Below are positions 1-8,456 of a stretch of 64,000 bases of DNA, one piece after another. Both the position numbers and the translations under genes were made by a program. Below the pieces are notes generated by a model that was not told the DNA's origin, made no database searches, and saw nothing but the letters and a program-made list of their open reading frames with translations. Position 1 is the stretch's first letter; every line of letters begins with the position of its first letter. This DNA is from Pseudomonas lini (GTDB lineage Bacteria > Pseudomonadota > Gammaproteobacteria > Pseudomonadales > Pseudomonadaceae), in contig NZ_JYLB01000007.1 in NCBI RefSeq assembly GCF_001042905.1, positions 186,001-250,000 of the forward strand, read 5' to 3'.

Positions 1-96
1 GGCACGCTGTTCATCATCCCGTTCATCCTGGGTTACACCTTCTGGAGCTACTACGTGTTCCGCGGCAAGGTCACCCACGAAGATGGTTACCACTAG
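1..96 (+). CDS. cioB: Cytochrome bd/CIO quinol oxidase subunit II, C-terminal end
   Basis: Only the last 31 codons are inside the window. They encode a hydrophobic helix followed by a short basic cytoplasmic tail ending in EDGYH and a TAG stop. A small DUF2474-type protein follows after 54 bases, which is the usual arrangement downstream of cyanide-insensitive (bd-type) quinol oxidase subunit genes in Pseudomonas. The family forms the membrane subunit II of a quinol:oxygen oxidoreductase that supports respiration at low oxygen or in the presence of cyanide. The assignment rests mainly on the tail and the neighbour, because most of the gene lies outside the window. Confidence 0.75.
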   Translation, partial: GTLFIIPFILGYTFWSYYVFRGKVTHEDGYH

Positions 97-150
97 CCCA
101 TAGGACTACGGCGCTGGATTGATACCGGCGCCATTGCAGAGGAGAAAGCG

Positions 151-321
151 ATGATGGCGGGCAAACCTACGTTGCAGGAAATTGAAGCTGCCGAGAAAAA
201 GCCGCTCTGGCAGCGACTCGGCTGGCTGGCGATGATCTGGACCGGCAGCGTCGTGGCACTGTTCATTGTAGCCTCGCTGATGCGCATGTTCATGAATGCC
301 GCCGGTTTGAGCACCCACTGA
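151..321 (+). CDS. DUF2474 family small membrane protein (oxidase-associated)
   Basis: A 56-residue protein with a charged N-terminus (about 20 residues, including KPLWQRLGW) and one transmembrane helix (about residues 25-48). An AGGAG ribosome site lies 7 bases upstream of the ATG. Small single-helix DUF2474 proteins are typically the last gene of cio/cyd operons and are thought to act as accessory subunits similar to CydX. Position and topology support that role here, but the function is inferred. It is probably co-transcribed with the oxidase subunit gene ending at position 96. It is followed by a strong terminator. Confidence 0.85.
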   Translation: MMAGKPTLQEIEAAEKKPLWQRLGWLAMIWTGSVVALFIVASLMRMFMNAAGLSTH

Positions 322-356
322 AATTCCCATCCCGTTGCCTTGCGGCACGGATTTAT

Positions 357-380
357 AACCCTCCCGATGGAGGGTTTTTT
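357..380 (+). terminator. Rho-independent terminator of the oxidase operon
   Basis: A CCCTCC/GGAGGG stem with a short GATG-type loop is followed by eight T residues. It lies between two convergent genes and probably also serves the opposite strand, since an A-tract precedes the stem less perfectly. Confidence 0.85.
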
Positions 381-387
381 TTCGCTT

Positions 388-1512
388 TTATTTACGTGCT
401 TTGAGGATGACGAACTTGGGGGTGGCTGCTACTTGCTCGACGCCGCGGAACAACCGCGCCAGCTTGCTGTGATAACCCAGATGACGGTTGCCGACGATGT
501 ACAGCGCGCCGCCCACCACCAACGATTCACGCGCCTGCTGGAACATCCGCCAGGCCAGGAAATCGCCGACCACTTGCTGTTGGTGAAACGGCGGATTACA
601 CAGCACCACGTCCAGGGATTGAGGTTCCTGCTCTGCCAAACCATCGCCTGCCCGCACGATCACGTCACGATCGCCCAGCGCCGCGCGCCAGTTTTCAGCG
701 GCCGATTGCACCGCCATGAACGATTCGTCCACCAGCGTGTAGTGGGCCTCAGGGTTTTGCAGGGCACTGGCAATCGCCAACACGCCGTTGCCACATCCTA
801 GGTCGGCAACTCGCGCTGCGCCGAGGTTCTTCGGCAAGTGCGGCAAAAAGGCCCGCGTACCGATATCCAGCCCTTCGCGGCAGAACACATTGGCGTGATT
901 GAGCAGTTCGATCGCAGGGGCGTCGAGTCGATAGCGGGTCGGGTAGGGGGAGACAGCAGGGGCTTTGGCTTCGGCTGTGGCGATCAGCAGCCGAGCCTTC
1001 TTCACTGCCAGCGAGGCTTGCACCGGGCCGATGTAACGCTCCAGCAGATCGCCCGCAGCGCGTGGCAAATGCTTCACCATCGCCGCCGCAATCACTTGAG
1101 CCCCGGGAGCCAGTTGACCCTGTAACCGGATCAGTTGCTCCTCCAGCAAGGCCAGGGTTTTCGGTACCCGGATCAATACCCGGTCAAACGGCCCGATGAA
1201 CGCTTCGCTGGCAGGCACCTTCGGCACCGCATCAAACGCCTGGCCATTGCGTATCAAGTTTTTTTCCAGCCCCTGAAAAGCCAGAAACGAATCGCCGCTG
1301 CTGGTCACCCGAACCTTGCCCATCAGACTGGCGGCCAAAGCGCCGAAGCTGTCGTTGAGCACCAGCACTCGGGTATCGGCTGCCGGTTGTTGCTCGGCCA
1401 GATGAGTCAGCAGGTATTCGTCTGCGGCATCAAACGCTTGCAACGGTTCATTCTGCTGTTCTGGCTGGCGGATCAGATCGAGTTGAGCGAAGGGGGTTTC
1501 GAGCAGAGGCAT
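388..1512 (-). CDS. rlmG: 23S rRNA (guanine-1835-N2)-methyltransferase RlmG
   Basis: A 374-residue protein beginning MPLLETPFAQLDL. This start gives the family's normal length; an in-frame extension upstream is less likely. The C-terminal half carries an SAM-binding Rossmann methyltransferase fold with an ADLGCGNG motif I and the NPPFH catalytic motif typical of N2-guanine methyltransferases (RlmG/RsmC). The N-terminal half is the degenerate duplicated methyltransferase domain of this family. The enzyme uses SAM to methylate G1835 of 23S rRNA. It is convergent with the oxidase operon and lies downstream of, and in the same direction as, the LuxR-type gene, with a gap of about 190 bases. Confidence 0.93.
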   Translation of the reverse strand: MPLLETPFAQLDLIRQPEQQNEPLQAFDAADEYLLTHLAEQQPAADTRVLVLNDSFGALAASLMGKVRVTSSGDSFLAFQGLEKNLIRNGQAFDAVPKVPASEAFIGPFDRVLIRVPKTLALLEEQLIRLQGQLAPGAQVIAAAMVKHLPRAAGDLLERYIGPVQASLAVKKARLLIATAEAKAPAVSPYPTRYRLDAPAIELLNHANVFCREGLDIGTRAFLPHLPKNLGAARVADLGCGNGVLAIASALQNPEAHYTLVDESFMAVQSAAENWRAALGDRDVIVRAGDGLAEQEPQSLDVVLCNPPFHQQQVVGDFLAWRMFQQARESLVVGGALYIVGNRHLGYHSKLARLFRGVEQVAATPKFVILKARK

Positions 1513-1702
1513 GAGGCGGGGGCTCTGGGTAGTCAACGGAAGATGAACAACGAGTGGCCCGGCGCTCAGGGGCGTTGTAGCGGGCGGAACCATCCGAGCG
1601 AACTGCGTCGTGGAACTTCACACGGCATCACTCAGGATGGATCGCAGATGGTACGTTTTTTTGGTCTGGATTACTCGCAGGGATTACCTGATTCGAGCAG
1701 TT

Positions 1703-2410
1703 TCAGATAATGCCCGCTCTCGCTGCTTTGATCACTGCGGACATTTTGTTGTTGGCGCCGAATTTGTGGATGGCGCCCCGTATATGGAACTGTACCGTGC
1801 TTTCGCTCAGGCTGAGGATGATCGCGATCTCGCCTGCGGTCTTGCCGTCGGCTGAATATTTCAATACCTCGACTTCTCGGGATGATAAATGCACGGTGCC
1901 CGGTTTCGAGGGCGCAGGCAGATCCTTCGCGACAAGCCCGTGCAGATGACGGCTAATGAACAACGCGTAGCCCAGATTTTTATACAGATCGTGCGTAGTA
2001 ACCGGGCAGTGGCTTCTGGCCAGGCTCAGCATGCTGCAAAGACCATTCTGATCATGAACGGATTGGGACCAGCCATAGCGCAAACCTTGCTGTTTTTGTG
2101 CTTGCCACAATATCGGTGTCTTGGAGAAGACCTCTTCCTGCCAAAGAATCGGTAATTCGGAATGATTGCAATGGGCTAGTATCGGGTCGACTTCACTGAA
2201 GTGCTCTTGTTCATATTTCGTGTTCCATTCGATGGGATAATTATTCAGATTGATCGTATGGCGGTGTATCCCCCTTGTTTGGGAGGTTATTGAAAATGCA
2301 CAGAAATTAAAGCCAAGATTCTTAACGAGATTAAGAGAAATCTCGTACGCGGTCTCCATTTTCTGAGCGTAAGAAAGCTGCGCTAACTGTGATTCCTTCC
2401 ACACTTTCAT
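1703..2410 (-). CDS. ppoR: LuxR-family quorum-sensing regulator without a partner synthase (PpoR-like LuxR solo)
   Basis: A 235-residue regulator with an N-terminal autoinducer-binding domain (about residues 20-160) and a C-terminal LuxR helix-turn-helix (about 170-230). The invariant acyl-homoserine-lactone pocket residues of the LuxR/TraR family are all visible: W and Y in IEWNTKYEQ, D-P in SEVDPILAH, W in PILWQ, and a glycine following WSQSVHDQN. The HTH keeps the conserved E, L and G (SREVEVLK and DGKTAGEIA). No luxI-type synthase lies in the window. The neighbours rlmG, fpr, mscL and radA match the setting of P. putida PpoR, a known LuxR solo, so orthology is inferred from context. The start used is MKVWKESQ; a longer frame upstream is less likely. 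Confidence 0.85.
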   Translation of the reverse strand: MKVWKESQLAQLSYAQKMETAYEISLNLVKNLGFNFCAFSITSQTRGIHRHTINLNNYPIEWNTKYEQEHFSEVDPILAHCNHSELPILWQEEVFSKTPILWQAQKQQGLRYGWSQSVHDQNGLCSMLSLARSHCPVTTHDLYKNLGYALFISRHLHGLVAKDLPAPSKPGTVHLSSREVEVLKYSADGKTAGEIAIILSLSESTVQFHIRGAIHKFGANNKMSAVIKAARAGII

Positions 2411-2706
2411 TGGGTAACTCCATGCGGACTTACTTGCGTTGGTGCTGATTGGATCCAAGATCCGGCACGCCACGAGTGTAGGAGAATTCTTATTTGCGTG
2501 CTGGATTTTTTTGCTCTTGAAAAAGCTTGCAACTGCATAACCTGTTCTTAGGTTCTGTTACAGCGGACAAACAGACTTCATGCCAACTGTTATCGTTTTG
2601 TAATTTTGTACTGTTTAGTTATGTGCCTAAAAGACATTACAAATCACCGGTGTTTACGCCGCCTGCTTTGCGGGACACTGGAGTCACCTGTTGAATGGAG
2701 CGACCC

Positions 2707-3483
2707 ATGACTGCCAGTGCAGAGAAATTCACGCGCCAGACGCTGCTTGACGTCCAGCCGTTGACTCCAAACCTGTTTACCCTGCGGACCACCCGGGATC
2801 CGGGCTTTCGTTTTCGCGCAGGGCAATTCGCCCGGCTGGGTGTGACGAAGGTGGACGGCAGTACGGTGTGGCGGGCTTATTCCATGGTCTCGTCACCCTA
2901 TGACGAGTTCCTGGAGTTCTTCTCCATTGTCGTACCGGGAGGGGAGTTCACCAGTGAATTGAGTCGGCTGGAAGTCGGCGATACGCTGCTGGTCGACCGC
3001 CAGTCCTTTGGCTATCTGACGCTGGATCGCTTCGTCGATGGCCGTGACCTCTGGTTGTTATCCACAGGCACCGGGCTGGCGCCCTTTCTGTCGATCCTGC
3101 AGGACTTCGAGGTTTGGGAAAAATTCGAACGAATCATCCTGGTCTACAGCGTGCGCGAAGCGCGGGAGCTGGCGTACCAAGAGCTGATTGCAGGGCTGTC
3201 CCAGCGCGATTATCTGGCCGAATACGCGCACAAGCTGCAGTTCATAGCCACCGTTACCCGCGAGCAGCATCCGGGGGCCCTGAATGGGCGGATCACGACA
3301 CTCATGGACAGTGGCGAGCTAGAGCGGACGGCCGGTGTAGCGCTGACAGCCGAGCATTCGCGGGTAATGCTCTGCGGTAATCCACAGATGATCGATGACA
3401 CGCGCAAGTTGCTCAAACAACGGGACATGCACCTGAGCCTCAGTCGACGACCCGGCCAGGTGGCAGTGGAAAACTACTGGTAA
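2707..3483 (+). CDS. fpr: Ferredoxin/flavodoxin--NADP(+) reductase
   Basis: A 258-residue FAD-dependent reductase. The start at MTASAEKF is supported by a GGAG about 6 bases upstream. It has an FAD-binding barrel (about residues 1-100) with the R-A-Y-S motif in WRAYSMVSSP, then an NAD(P)-binding domain with STGTGLAPFLS and CGNPQM motifs. It ends in the aromatic residue W, typical of bacterial subclass I Fpr. It transfers electrons between NADPH and ferredoxin or flavodoxin and is associated with redox and superoxide stress. It diverges from the LuxR gene with a 296-base intergenic space that probably holds both promoters. I could not recognise an operator there. Confidence 0.93.
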   Translation: MTASAEKFTRQTLLDVQPLTPNLFTLRTTRDPGFRFRAGQFARLGVTKVDGSTVWRAYSMVSSPYDEFLEFFSIVVPGGEFTSELSRLEVGDTLLVDRQSFGYLTLDRFVDGRDLWLLSTGTGLAPFLSILQDFEVWEKFERIILVYSVREARELAYQELIAGLSQRDYLAEYAHKLQFIATVTREQHPGALNGRITTLMDSGELERTAGVALTAEHSRVMLCGNPQMIDDTRKLLKQRDMHLSLSRRPGQVAVENYW

Positions 3484-3510
3484 ACAAACGGCGCCAAAGG
3501 CGCCGTTTGT
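3484..3510. terminator. Bidirectional terminator between fpr and mscL
   Basis: A perfect 12-bp stem (ACAAACGGCGCC against GGCGCCGTTTGT) with a 3-base loop sits between two convergent genes, immediately after the fpr stop codon. The T-tract is short on both strands. Confidence 0.8.
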
Positions 3511-3525
3511 TGGGGCAATCAGTTA

Positions 3526-3939
3526 TCAGGGCTGATTGTTCTGAGCCTTGAGCAGATCGCGAATCTCTTCCAGCAGCTCTTCTTCCTTGGTCGGAACCGG
3601 CGGCAGGGTTGGTGCAACGGCCTCTTCGCGTTTCAGACGGTTGATGGCCTTGACGCCCATGAAAATCGCGAAAGCGACGATGATGAAGTCGATCAAGCTC
3701 TGGATGAACTTACCGTAGGCCAGCATCACCGCGGGGACATCACCGTTGGCAGCCTTGAGCGTAATGGCCAGGTCACTGAAGTCCACCCCACCGATCAGCA
3801 GGCCGATTGGCGGCATCACCACGTCGCCGACAAACGATGAAACGATTTTGCCGAAGGCCGCGCCAATGATGATACCCACGGCCATGTCGACCACATTACC
3901 TTTGACCGCGAAGGCCTTGAACTCACTTATCACGCCCAT
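3526..3939 (-). CDS. mscL: Large-conductance mechanosensitive channel MscL
   Basis: A 137-residue inner-membrane channel subunit. The amphipathic N-terminus MGVISEFKAFAVKGNVVDMA is diagnostic of the family. TM1 covers about residues 15-45 with its glycine-rich pore lining. TM2 covers about 75-100 and is followed by the charged cytoplasmic bundle rich in E, L and K. It forms a homopentamer that opens under membrane tension to release solutes during hypo-osmotic shock. It is a single gene, convergent with fpr and divergent from katB. Confidence 0.97.
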   Translation of the reverse strand: MGVISEFKAFAVKGNVVDMAVGIIIGAAFGKIVSSFVGDVVMPPIGLLIGGVDFSDLAITLKAANGDVPAVMLAYGKFIQSLIDFIIVAFAIFMGVKAINRLKREEAVAPTLPPVPTKEEELLEEIRDLLKAQNNQP

Positions 3940-4224
3940 AGGTTATTTCCTTGTTACAGATGAGGTTGGTGAACGCAGTGTAATTCAGCAAAACGGCTCG
4001 TGCTCGAAACACCGTCTTACAATGCTCGCTCTTATCGACACATCTTCCGGCAATTAGTTTGCAAAGTGCCACCGGTCGCGCGCGATTACCCGCTCTAGAA
4101 CGGGCTTTCCAGAACCTTTTCGCTATCGACTCGGTGCGGGATTTCTATTTATGTTTTGGCCTTTGGGTCACTAGCCTCTGTGGGGCGCACCTGGATGCGC
4201 CTTATAAAATCAGAGGAAACTTCC

Positions 4225-5766
4225 ATGACGACTCCCCTTGGCCTCGGGGCTTTTCCACTCCGTCGTACCCTTGGCGTCCTGACCGCTAGCCTGTTGTCCT
4301 TCTCCGTCAACGCAGCGACGTTGACCCGCGATAACGGTGCCGCCGTCGGCGACAACCAGAACTCGCAAACCGCTGGCGCGACCGGGCCGGTGCTGTTGCA
4401 AGACGTGCAACTGATCCAGAAACTCCAGCGTTTCGACCGTGAACGCATTCCCGAACGCGTGGTGCATGCCCGTGGCACTGGCGCCCATGGCACGTTCACC
4501 GTGACCGACGATCTCAGTGACCTGACCAAGGCCAAGGTGTTCGCCGGCGGTCAGAGCACGCCGGTATTTGTGCGTTTCTCCGCGGTGGTCCATGGCAACC
4601 ATTCACCGGAAACCTTGCGTGATCCGCGGGGGTTCGCCACCAAGTTCTACACCGCAGACGGTAACTGGGACCTGGTCGGCAACAATTTTCCGACCTTCTT
4701 CATCCGTGATGCGATCAAGTTTCCAGACATGGTCCACGCCTTCAAGCCAGACCCGCGCACCAACCTTGACGACGATTCCCGTCGTTTCGACTTTTTCTCC
4801 CATGTTCCGGAAGCCACTCGCACCTTGACCGAGTTGTATTCCAACTCCGGCACGCCGGCCAGTTATCGGGAAATGGACGGTAACGGTGTACATGCCTACA
4901 AGTTAGTTAACGCCAAAGGCGATGTGCACTATGTAAAGTTTCACTGGAAAAGTTTGCAGGGGATAAAAAACCTCGACCCTAAAGAAGTGACGGGTGTTCA
5001 AGGTCAAGACTACAGTCATATGACTAACGACTTGGTGTCACATATTAACAAGGGTGACTTCCCTAAGTGGGACTTGTACATCCAGGTTCTAAATCCACAA
5101 GACTTGTCCAAGTTTGATTTCGATCCGCTGGACGCGACCAAGATCTGGCCCGGTGTTCCTGAACGAAAAGTTGGACAAATGGTGTTGAACCGTAATCCAG
5201 CGAATGTTTTCCAGGAAACCGAACAAGTGGCCATGGCCCCCGCCAATTTGGTTCCGGGTATCGAACCTTCGGAAGATCGCTTACTGCAAGGGCGAGTGTT
5301 CTCATATGCCGATACCCAACTGTATCGTCTGGGGGCCAACGCTCTGCAGTTGCCGATCAACGCACCCAAAATCGCCGTGAACAACGGTAACCAGGATGGT
5401 GCAATGAACCTCGGCGCCAGCAGCACGGGCGTGAATTACCAGCCAAGTCGCTTGCTGCCCCGTGAAGAGCCGCAAACCGCGCGTTACAGCCAGTCGGCCC
5501 TGTCGGGCAGCACGCAGCAGGCGAAGATTCAGCGTGAGCAGAACTTCAAGCAGGCCGGCGATCTGTATCGCTCGTTCAACCAGAAGGAACGTCAGGACCT
5601 GATCGACAGCTTCGGTGGCTCCCTGGCCACCACCGATGACGAGAGCAAGCACATCATCCTGTCCTTCCTTTACAAAGCCGATCCGGAGTACGGGACCGGA
5701 GTGGCCAAAGTAGCCAAGGGTGATCTGGCTCGGGTCAAGGCGCTGGCGGCCAAACTGGTCGACTGA
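4225..5766 (+). CDS. katB: Periplasmic heme catalase KatB
   Basis: A 513-residue catalase, the same length as P. aeruginosa KatB. An N-terminal signal peptide (about residues 1-31, ending in VNAATL) indicates export. Catalytic residues are visible: the distal His in ERVVHARG, the distal Asn in LVGNNFPTFF and the proximal heme-ligand Tyr in RVFSYADTQ. It degrades hydrogen peroxide to water and oxygen. ankB follows, as in P. aeruginosa, where AnkB is needed for full KatB activity. In that species the operon is peroxide-induced through OxyR, but I could not make out a convincing OxyR site here. Codon use changes between about 4890 and 5330 (see findings). Confidence 0.95.
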   Translation: MTTPLGLGAFPLRRTLGVLTASLLSFSVNAATLTRDNGAAVGDNQNSQTAGATGPVLLQDVQLIQKLQRFDRERIPERVVHARGTGAHGTFTVTDDLSDLTKAKVFAGGQSTPVFVRFSAVVHGNHSPETLRDPRGFATKFYTADGNWDLVGNNFPTFFIRDAIKFPDMVHAFKPDPRTNLDDDSRRFDFFSHVPEATRTLTELYSNSGTPASYREMDGNGVHAYKLVNAKGDVHYVKFHWKSLQGIKNLDPKEVTGVQGQDYSHMTNDLVSHINKGDFPKWDLYIQVLNPQDLSKFDFDPLDATKIWPGVPERKVGQMVLNRNPANVFQETEQVAMAPANLVPGIEPSEDRLLQGRVFSYADTQLYRLGANALQLPINAPKIAVNNGNQDGAMNLGASSTGVNYQPSRLLPREEPQTARYSQSALSGSTQQAKIQREQNFKQAGDLYRSFNQKERQDLIDSFGGSLATTDDESKHIILSFLYKADPEYGTGVAKVAKGDLARVKALAAKLVD

Positions 5767-5781
5767 TCCATCTGCCTGAAG

Positions 5782-5803
5782 CGGGACCTCATGCGAGGTC
5801 CCG
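5782..5803 (+). other. Intercistronic hairpin between katB and ankB
   Basis: A perfect 9-bp stem (CGGGACCTC/GAGGTCCCG) with an ATGC loop and no T-tract lies 15 bases after the katB stop and 20 bases before ankB. It looks like an mRNA-stabilising or attenuating element that would favour katB expression over ankB, rather than a full terminator. Confidence 0.6.
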
Positions 5804-5823
5804 TCTGATCAAGGAGTTCCGTC

Positions 5824-6387
5824 ATGCGTTTTTATCTGTCTGTGTTTCTGGCGTTCGTGTCGTTCAATGTGCTCGCCGGGTCTGACGCGCAAGCCTCGCA
5901 AGCCTCGCAAGACCCTGCGGCGCTGAAAGCCCAGTTACAGGATTACTATTTCGATGCCGCTCGACGCGGTGATGTGCCGATGCTCGAGACCTTCATCGAG
6001 GCCGGCTATTTCCTCGATACCCGCGACGGCAAGGGTTACACCGCGCTGATTCTGGCCGCCTATCACGGCCAGGGTGCCGCAGTGGAGCGTTTACTCGCTG
6101 CCGGAGCGGACGCCTGCGCGCAGGATCAACGCGGCAACACGGCGTTGATGGGCGCAATTTTCAAAGGCGAAGTGCAGATCGCTCGAACCCTGCTTGCGGC
6201 CAATTGCAGCCCCGACCAACGCAACGGCGCGGGACAGACCGCGGCGATGTACGCCGGATTGTTCAAGCGCGTCGAGCTGCTCGACGCACTCAAGGCCAAA
6301 GGCGCGGACATGAACGCCGAAGATCCGCTGGGCAACAGTGCCACGCGTCTGGCCAGCGGTGAAATCCGCACCGCCGCGCCGCGCTGA
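5824..6387 (+). CDS. ankB: Periplasmic ankyrin repeat protein AnkB
   Basis: A 187-residue protein with an N-terminal signal peptide (residues 1-20, ending VLAGS), then ankyrin repeats from about residue 50 to 180. The repeats are recognisable by the D-x-x-G-x-T-A-L pattern (for example GKGYTALILAAYHG and RGNTALMGAIFKG) and AAGAD turns. In P. aeruginosa AnkB is periplasmic and required for optimal KatB activity and peroxide resistance. Location directly behind katB, with the shared hairpin, supports the same role. The partner protein is inferred from family knowledge. Confidence 0.9.
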   Translation: MRFYLSVFLAFVSFNVLAGSDAQASQASQDPAALKAQLQDYYFDAARRGDVPMLETFIEAGYFLDTRDGKGYTALILAAYHGQGAAVERLLAAGADACAQDQRGNTALMGAIFKGEVQIARTLLAANCSPDQRNGAGQTAAMYAGLFKRVELLDALKAKGADMNAEDPLGNSATRLASGEIRTAAPR

Positions 6388-6432
6388 TCCGCGCCAGCTG
6401 AGCTATCATCGCGGTTTTTGCCGGGAGTTCAG

Positions 6433-7800
6433 ATGGCCAAGGCCAAGCGCATGTACGGCTGCACCGAGTGTGGCTCAACCTTCCCGAAGTGGGCCGGCCA
6501 GTGCGGCGAATGCGGGGCCTGGAACACGCTGACCGAAACCATGGTCGAGAGCGGCGGCGCCGCAGCCCCCAGCGGGCGCACCGGTTGGACCGGCCAGCAG
6601 GCACAGATCAAAACCCTGGCCGAAGTCAGTGTTGAAGAGATTCCGCGTTTCTCCACGGCGTCCAGCGAGCTGGATCGCGTTCTGGGCGGCGGCTTGGTGG
6701 ATGGCTCGGTAGTGTTGATCGGTGGTGATCCTGGCATCGGTAAGTCGACCATTTTGTTGCAAACCTTGTGCAACCTCGCCAAGAGCATGCCGGCGCTGTA
6801 TGTCACCGGCGAAGAGTCCCAGCAACAAGTGGCCATGCGCGCCCGGCGCTTGGGCTTGCCTCAGGATCAGTTGCGGGTGATGACCGAAACCTGCATTGAA
6901 ACCATCATCGCCACCGCCCGGCAGGAAAAGCCCAAGGTGATGGTGATCGACTCGATCCAGACGATTTTTACCGAGCAACTGCAATCGGCTCCGGGGGGCG
7001 TTTCCCAGGTTCGCGAAAGTGCGGCGTTGCTGGTGCGTTATGCCAAACAAAGCGGCACGGCGATTTTCCTCGTGGGCCATGTCACCAAAGAAGGCGCGCT
7101 GGCTGGTCCTCGAGTACTGGAACATATGGTCGACACCGTTCTGTATTTCGAAGGCGAATCCGATGGGCGCCTGCGCCTGCTGCGAGCGGTGAAAAACCGT
7201 TTCGGCGCGGTGAATGAATTGGGCGTGTTCGGCATGACCGACAAGGGCCTGAAAGAAGTCTCCAACCCCTCGGCGATTTTTCTGACCCGTGCCCAGGAAG
7301 AAGTCCCGGGCAGTGTGGTCATGGCCACGTGGGAAGGCACCCGGCCGATGCTGGTGGAAGTTCAGGCATTGGTGGACGACAGTCATCTGGCCAACCCGCG
7401 CCGGGTGACGCTTGGTCTGGATCAGAATCGCTTGGCCATGCTGTTGGCGGTTTTGCACCGCCATGGCGGCATTCCGACCCACGATCAGGACGTGTTCCTC
7501 AACGTGGTCGGCGGGGTGAAGGTGCTGGAAACAGCATCTGACTTGGCGCTGATGGCGGCGGTCATGTCCAGTTTGCGCAACCGGCCGCTGCCCCATGATC
7601 TGCTGGTGTTCGGCGAAGTCGGCTTGTCGGGTGAAGTACGCCCGGTGCCGAGTGGCCAGGAACGCTTGAAAGAGGCGGCCAAGCACGGCTTCAAGCGAGC
7701 CATCGTGCCCAAGGGCAACGCGCCGAAAGAGGCGCCGCCGGGATTGCAGATTATTGCCGTGACGCGTCTCGAACAGGCGCTCGACGCATTGTTCGAATAG
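6433..7800 (+). CDS. radA: DNA repair protein RadA (Sms)
   Basis: A 455-residue protein beginning MAKAKRMYGC. It has an N-terminal C4 zinc finger (CTECG...CGECG, residues 5-30) and a RecA-like ATPase domain with Walker A GGDPGIGKST and Walker B VMVIDS. The RadA-specific KNRFG motif is present (about residue 255), followed by a C-terminal Lon-protease-like domain. It promotes branch migration of recombination intermediates during repair. A short gap follows ankB. The stop is followed by a REPIN and then the convergent PilZ gene. Confidence 0.96.
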   Translation: MAKAKRMYGCTECGSTFPKWAGQCGECGAWNTLTETMVESGGAAAPSGRTGWTGQQAQIKTLAEVSVEEIPRFSTASSELDRVLGGGLVDGSVVLIGGDPGIGKSTILLQTLCNLAKSMPALYVTGEESQQQVAMRARRLGLPQDQLRVMTETCIETIIATARQEKPKVMVIDSIQTIFTEQLQSAPGGVSQVRESAALLVRYAKQSGTAIFLVGHVTKEGALAGPRVLEHMVDTVLYFEGESDGRLRLLRAVKNRFGAVNELGVFGMTDKGLKEVSNPSAIFLTRAQEEVPGSVVMATWEGTRPMLVEVQALVDDSHLANPRRVTLGLDQNRLAMLLAVLHRHGGIPTHDQDVFLNVVGGVKVLETASDLALMAAVMSSLRNRPLPHDLLVFGEVGLSGEVRPVPSGQERLKEAAKHGFKRAIVPKGNAPKEAPPGLQIIAVTRLEQALDALFE

Positions 7801-7818
7801 CTGCAAGCAACACACATC

Positions 7819-7912
7819 CTGTGGGAGCCGGGCTTGCCCGCGATAGCGGTTTGTCAGTCGACATTTTTGGTGGGACTGAAATCGCCATCGCGGGCAAGCC
7901 CGGCTCCCACAG
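7819..7912. repeat. REPIN (two inverted REP sequences)
   Basis: The arms TGTGGGAGCCGGGCTTGCCC and its inverted partner flank a spacer of about 40 bases, placed between the convergent genes radA and mapZ. It belongs to the GTGGGAGC class found repeatedly in this window. Confidence 0.9.
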
Positions 7913-7929
7913 GGTATTGCGTCGTGTTT

Positions 7930-8298
7930 TCAGATTTCGATCAACGCGCCCAGCTCCCGCTCCAATTCCTGAGGATCGCCCAGGTTGAACTCGATCAACC
8001 GCCGCAGCCGTTCAATCGATTCCAGGCTGATGTGTTTGCAGACAAACCCGAGTTGACCATGGTCATCGTGGGTCAACATCACATCCATCTTGATCTCGAC
8101 GTCTTCGTTAAGATGAATATCAACCAGGAAATGCCAGTCTGGATTACCCAGCCACGGCTCGGGCTTCTCGATAAGCAGACCCTTCAGCGACAGGTCGATC
8201 AACTTCACCGGCCAGATGAATTCCCCTTGGCTCAGCTCGGTTCGGGCATCGAACGCAATACGTTTGAAGCGGCGGCGATCAGCAGGGTGGTCACTCAT
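7930..8298 (-). CDS. mapZ: PilZ-domain c-di-GMP adaptor MapZ-like
   Basis: A 122-residue single PilZ-domain protein. The c-di-GMP-binding signature is intact: the RRRFKR (RxxxR) motif near the N-terminus and DLSLKG (D/NxSxxG) about 25 residues later, followed by the beta-barrel. The terminal ELERELGAL helix closely resembles P. aeruginosa PA4608 (MapZ), and the radA/cstA context is the same. MapZ binds c-di-GMP and then the chemoreceptor methyltransferase CheR1, altering flagellar switching. That mode is inferred from the ortholog. Confidence 0.88.
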   Translation of the reverse strand: MSDHPADRRRFKRIAFDARTELSQGEFIWPVKLIDLSLKGLLIEKPEPWLGNPDWHFLVDIHLNEDVEIKMDVMLTHDDHGQLGFVCKHISLESIERLRRLIEFNLGDPQELERELGALIEI

Positions 8299-8456
8299 GG
8301 CGCAATCCTCTGAATGTCCGCTGACTATAGACCCGCATGGTTAAAGCCTGCCAGCAAAGACAGGCTCTGGATCAATGTCGGGGTATGGCCTTTGCCGTCA
8401 GTAGCGCTAAACTCCGGATGGCTGTCTTTCTTGTCCACTCTGGCTGGAATCATAAA

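Noticed and set aside
3940..4224. OxyR binding site upstream of katB
   Set aside because: Only scattered ATAG/CTAT-like fragments are present, not with the 7-base spacing of the ATAG-N7-CTAT pattern.
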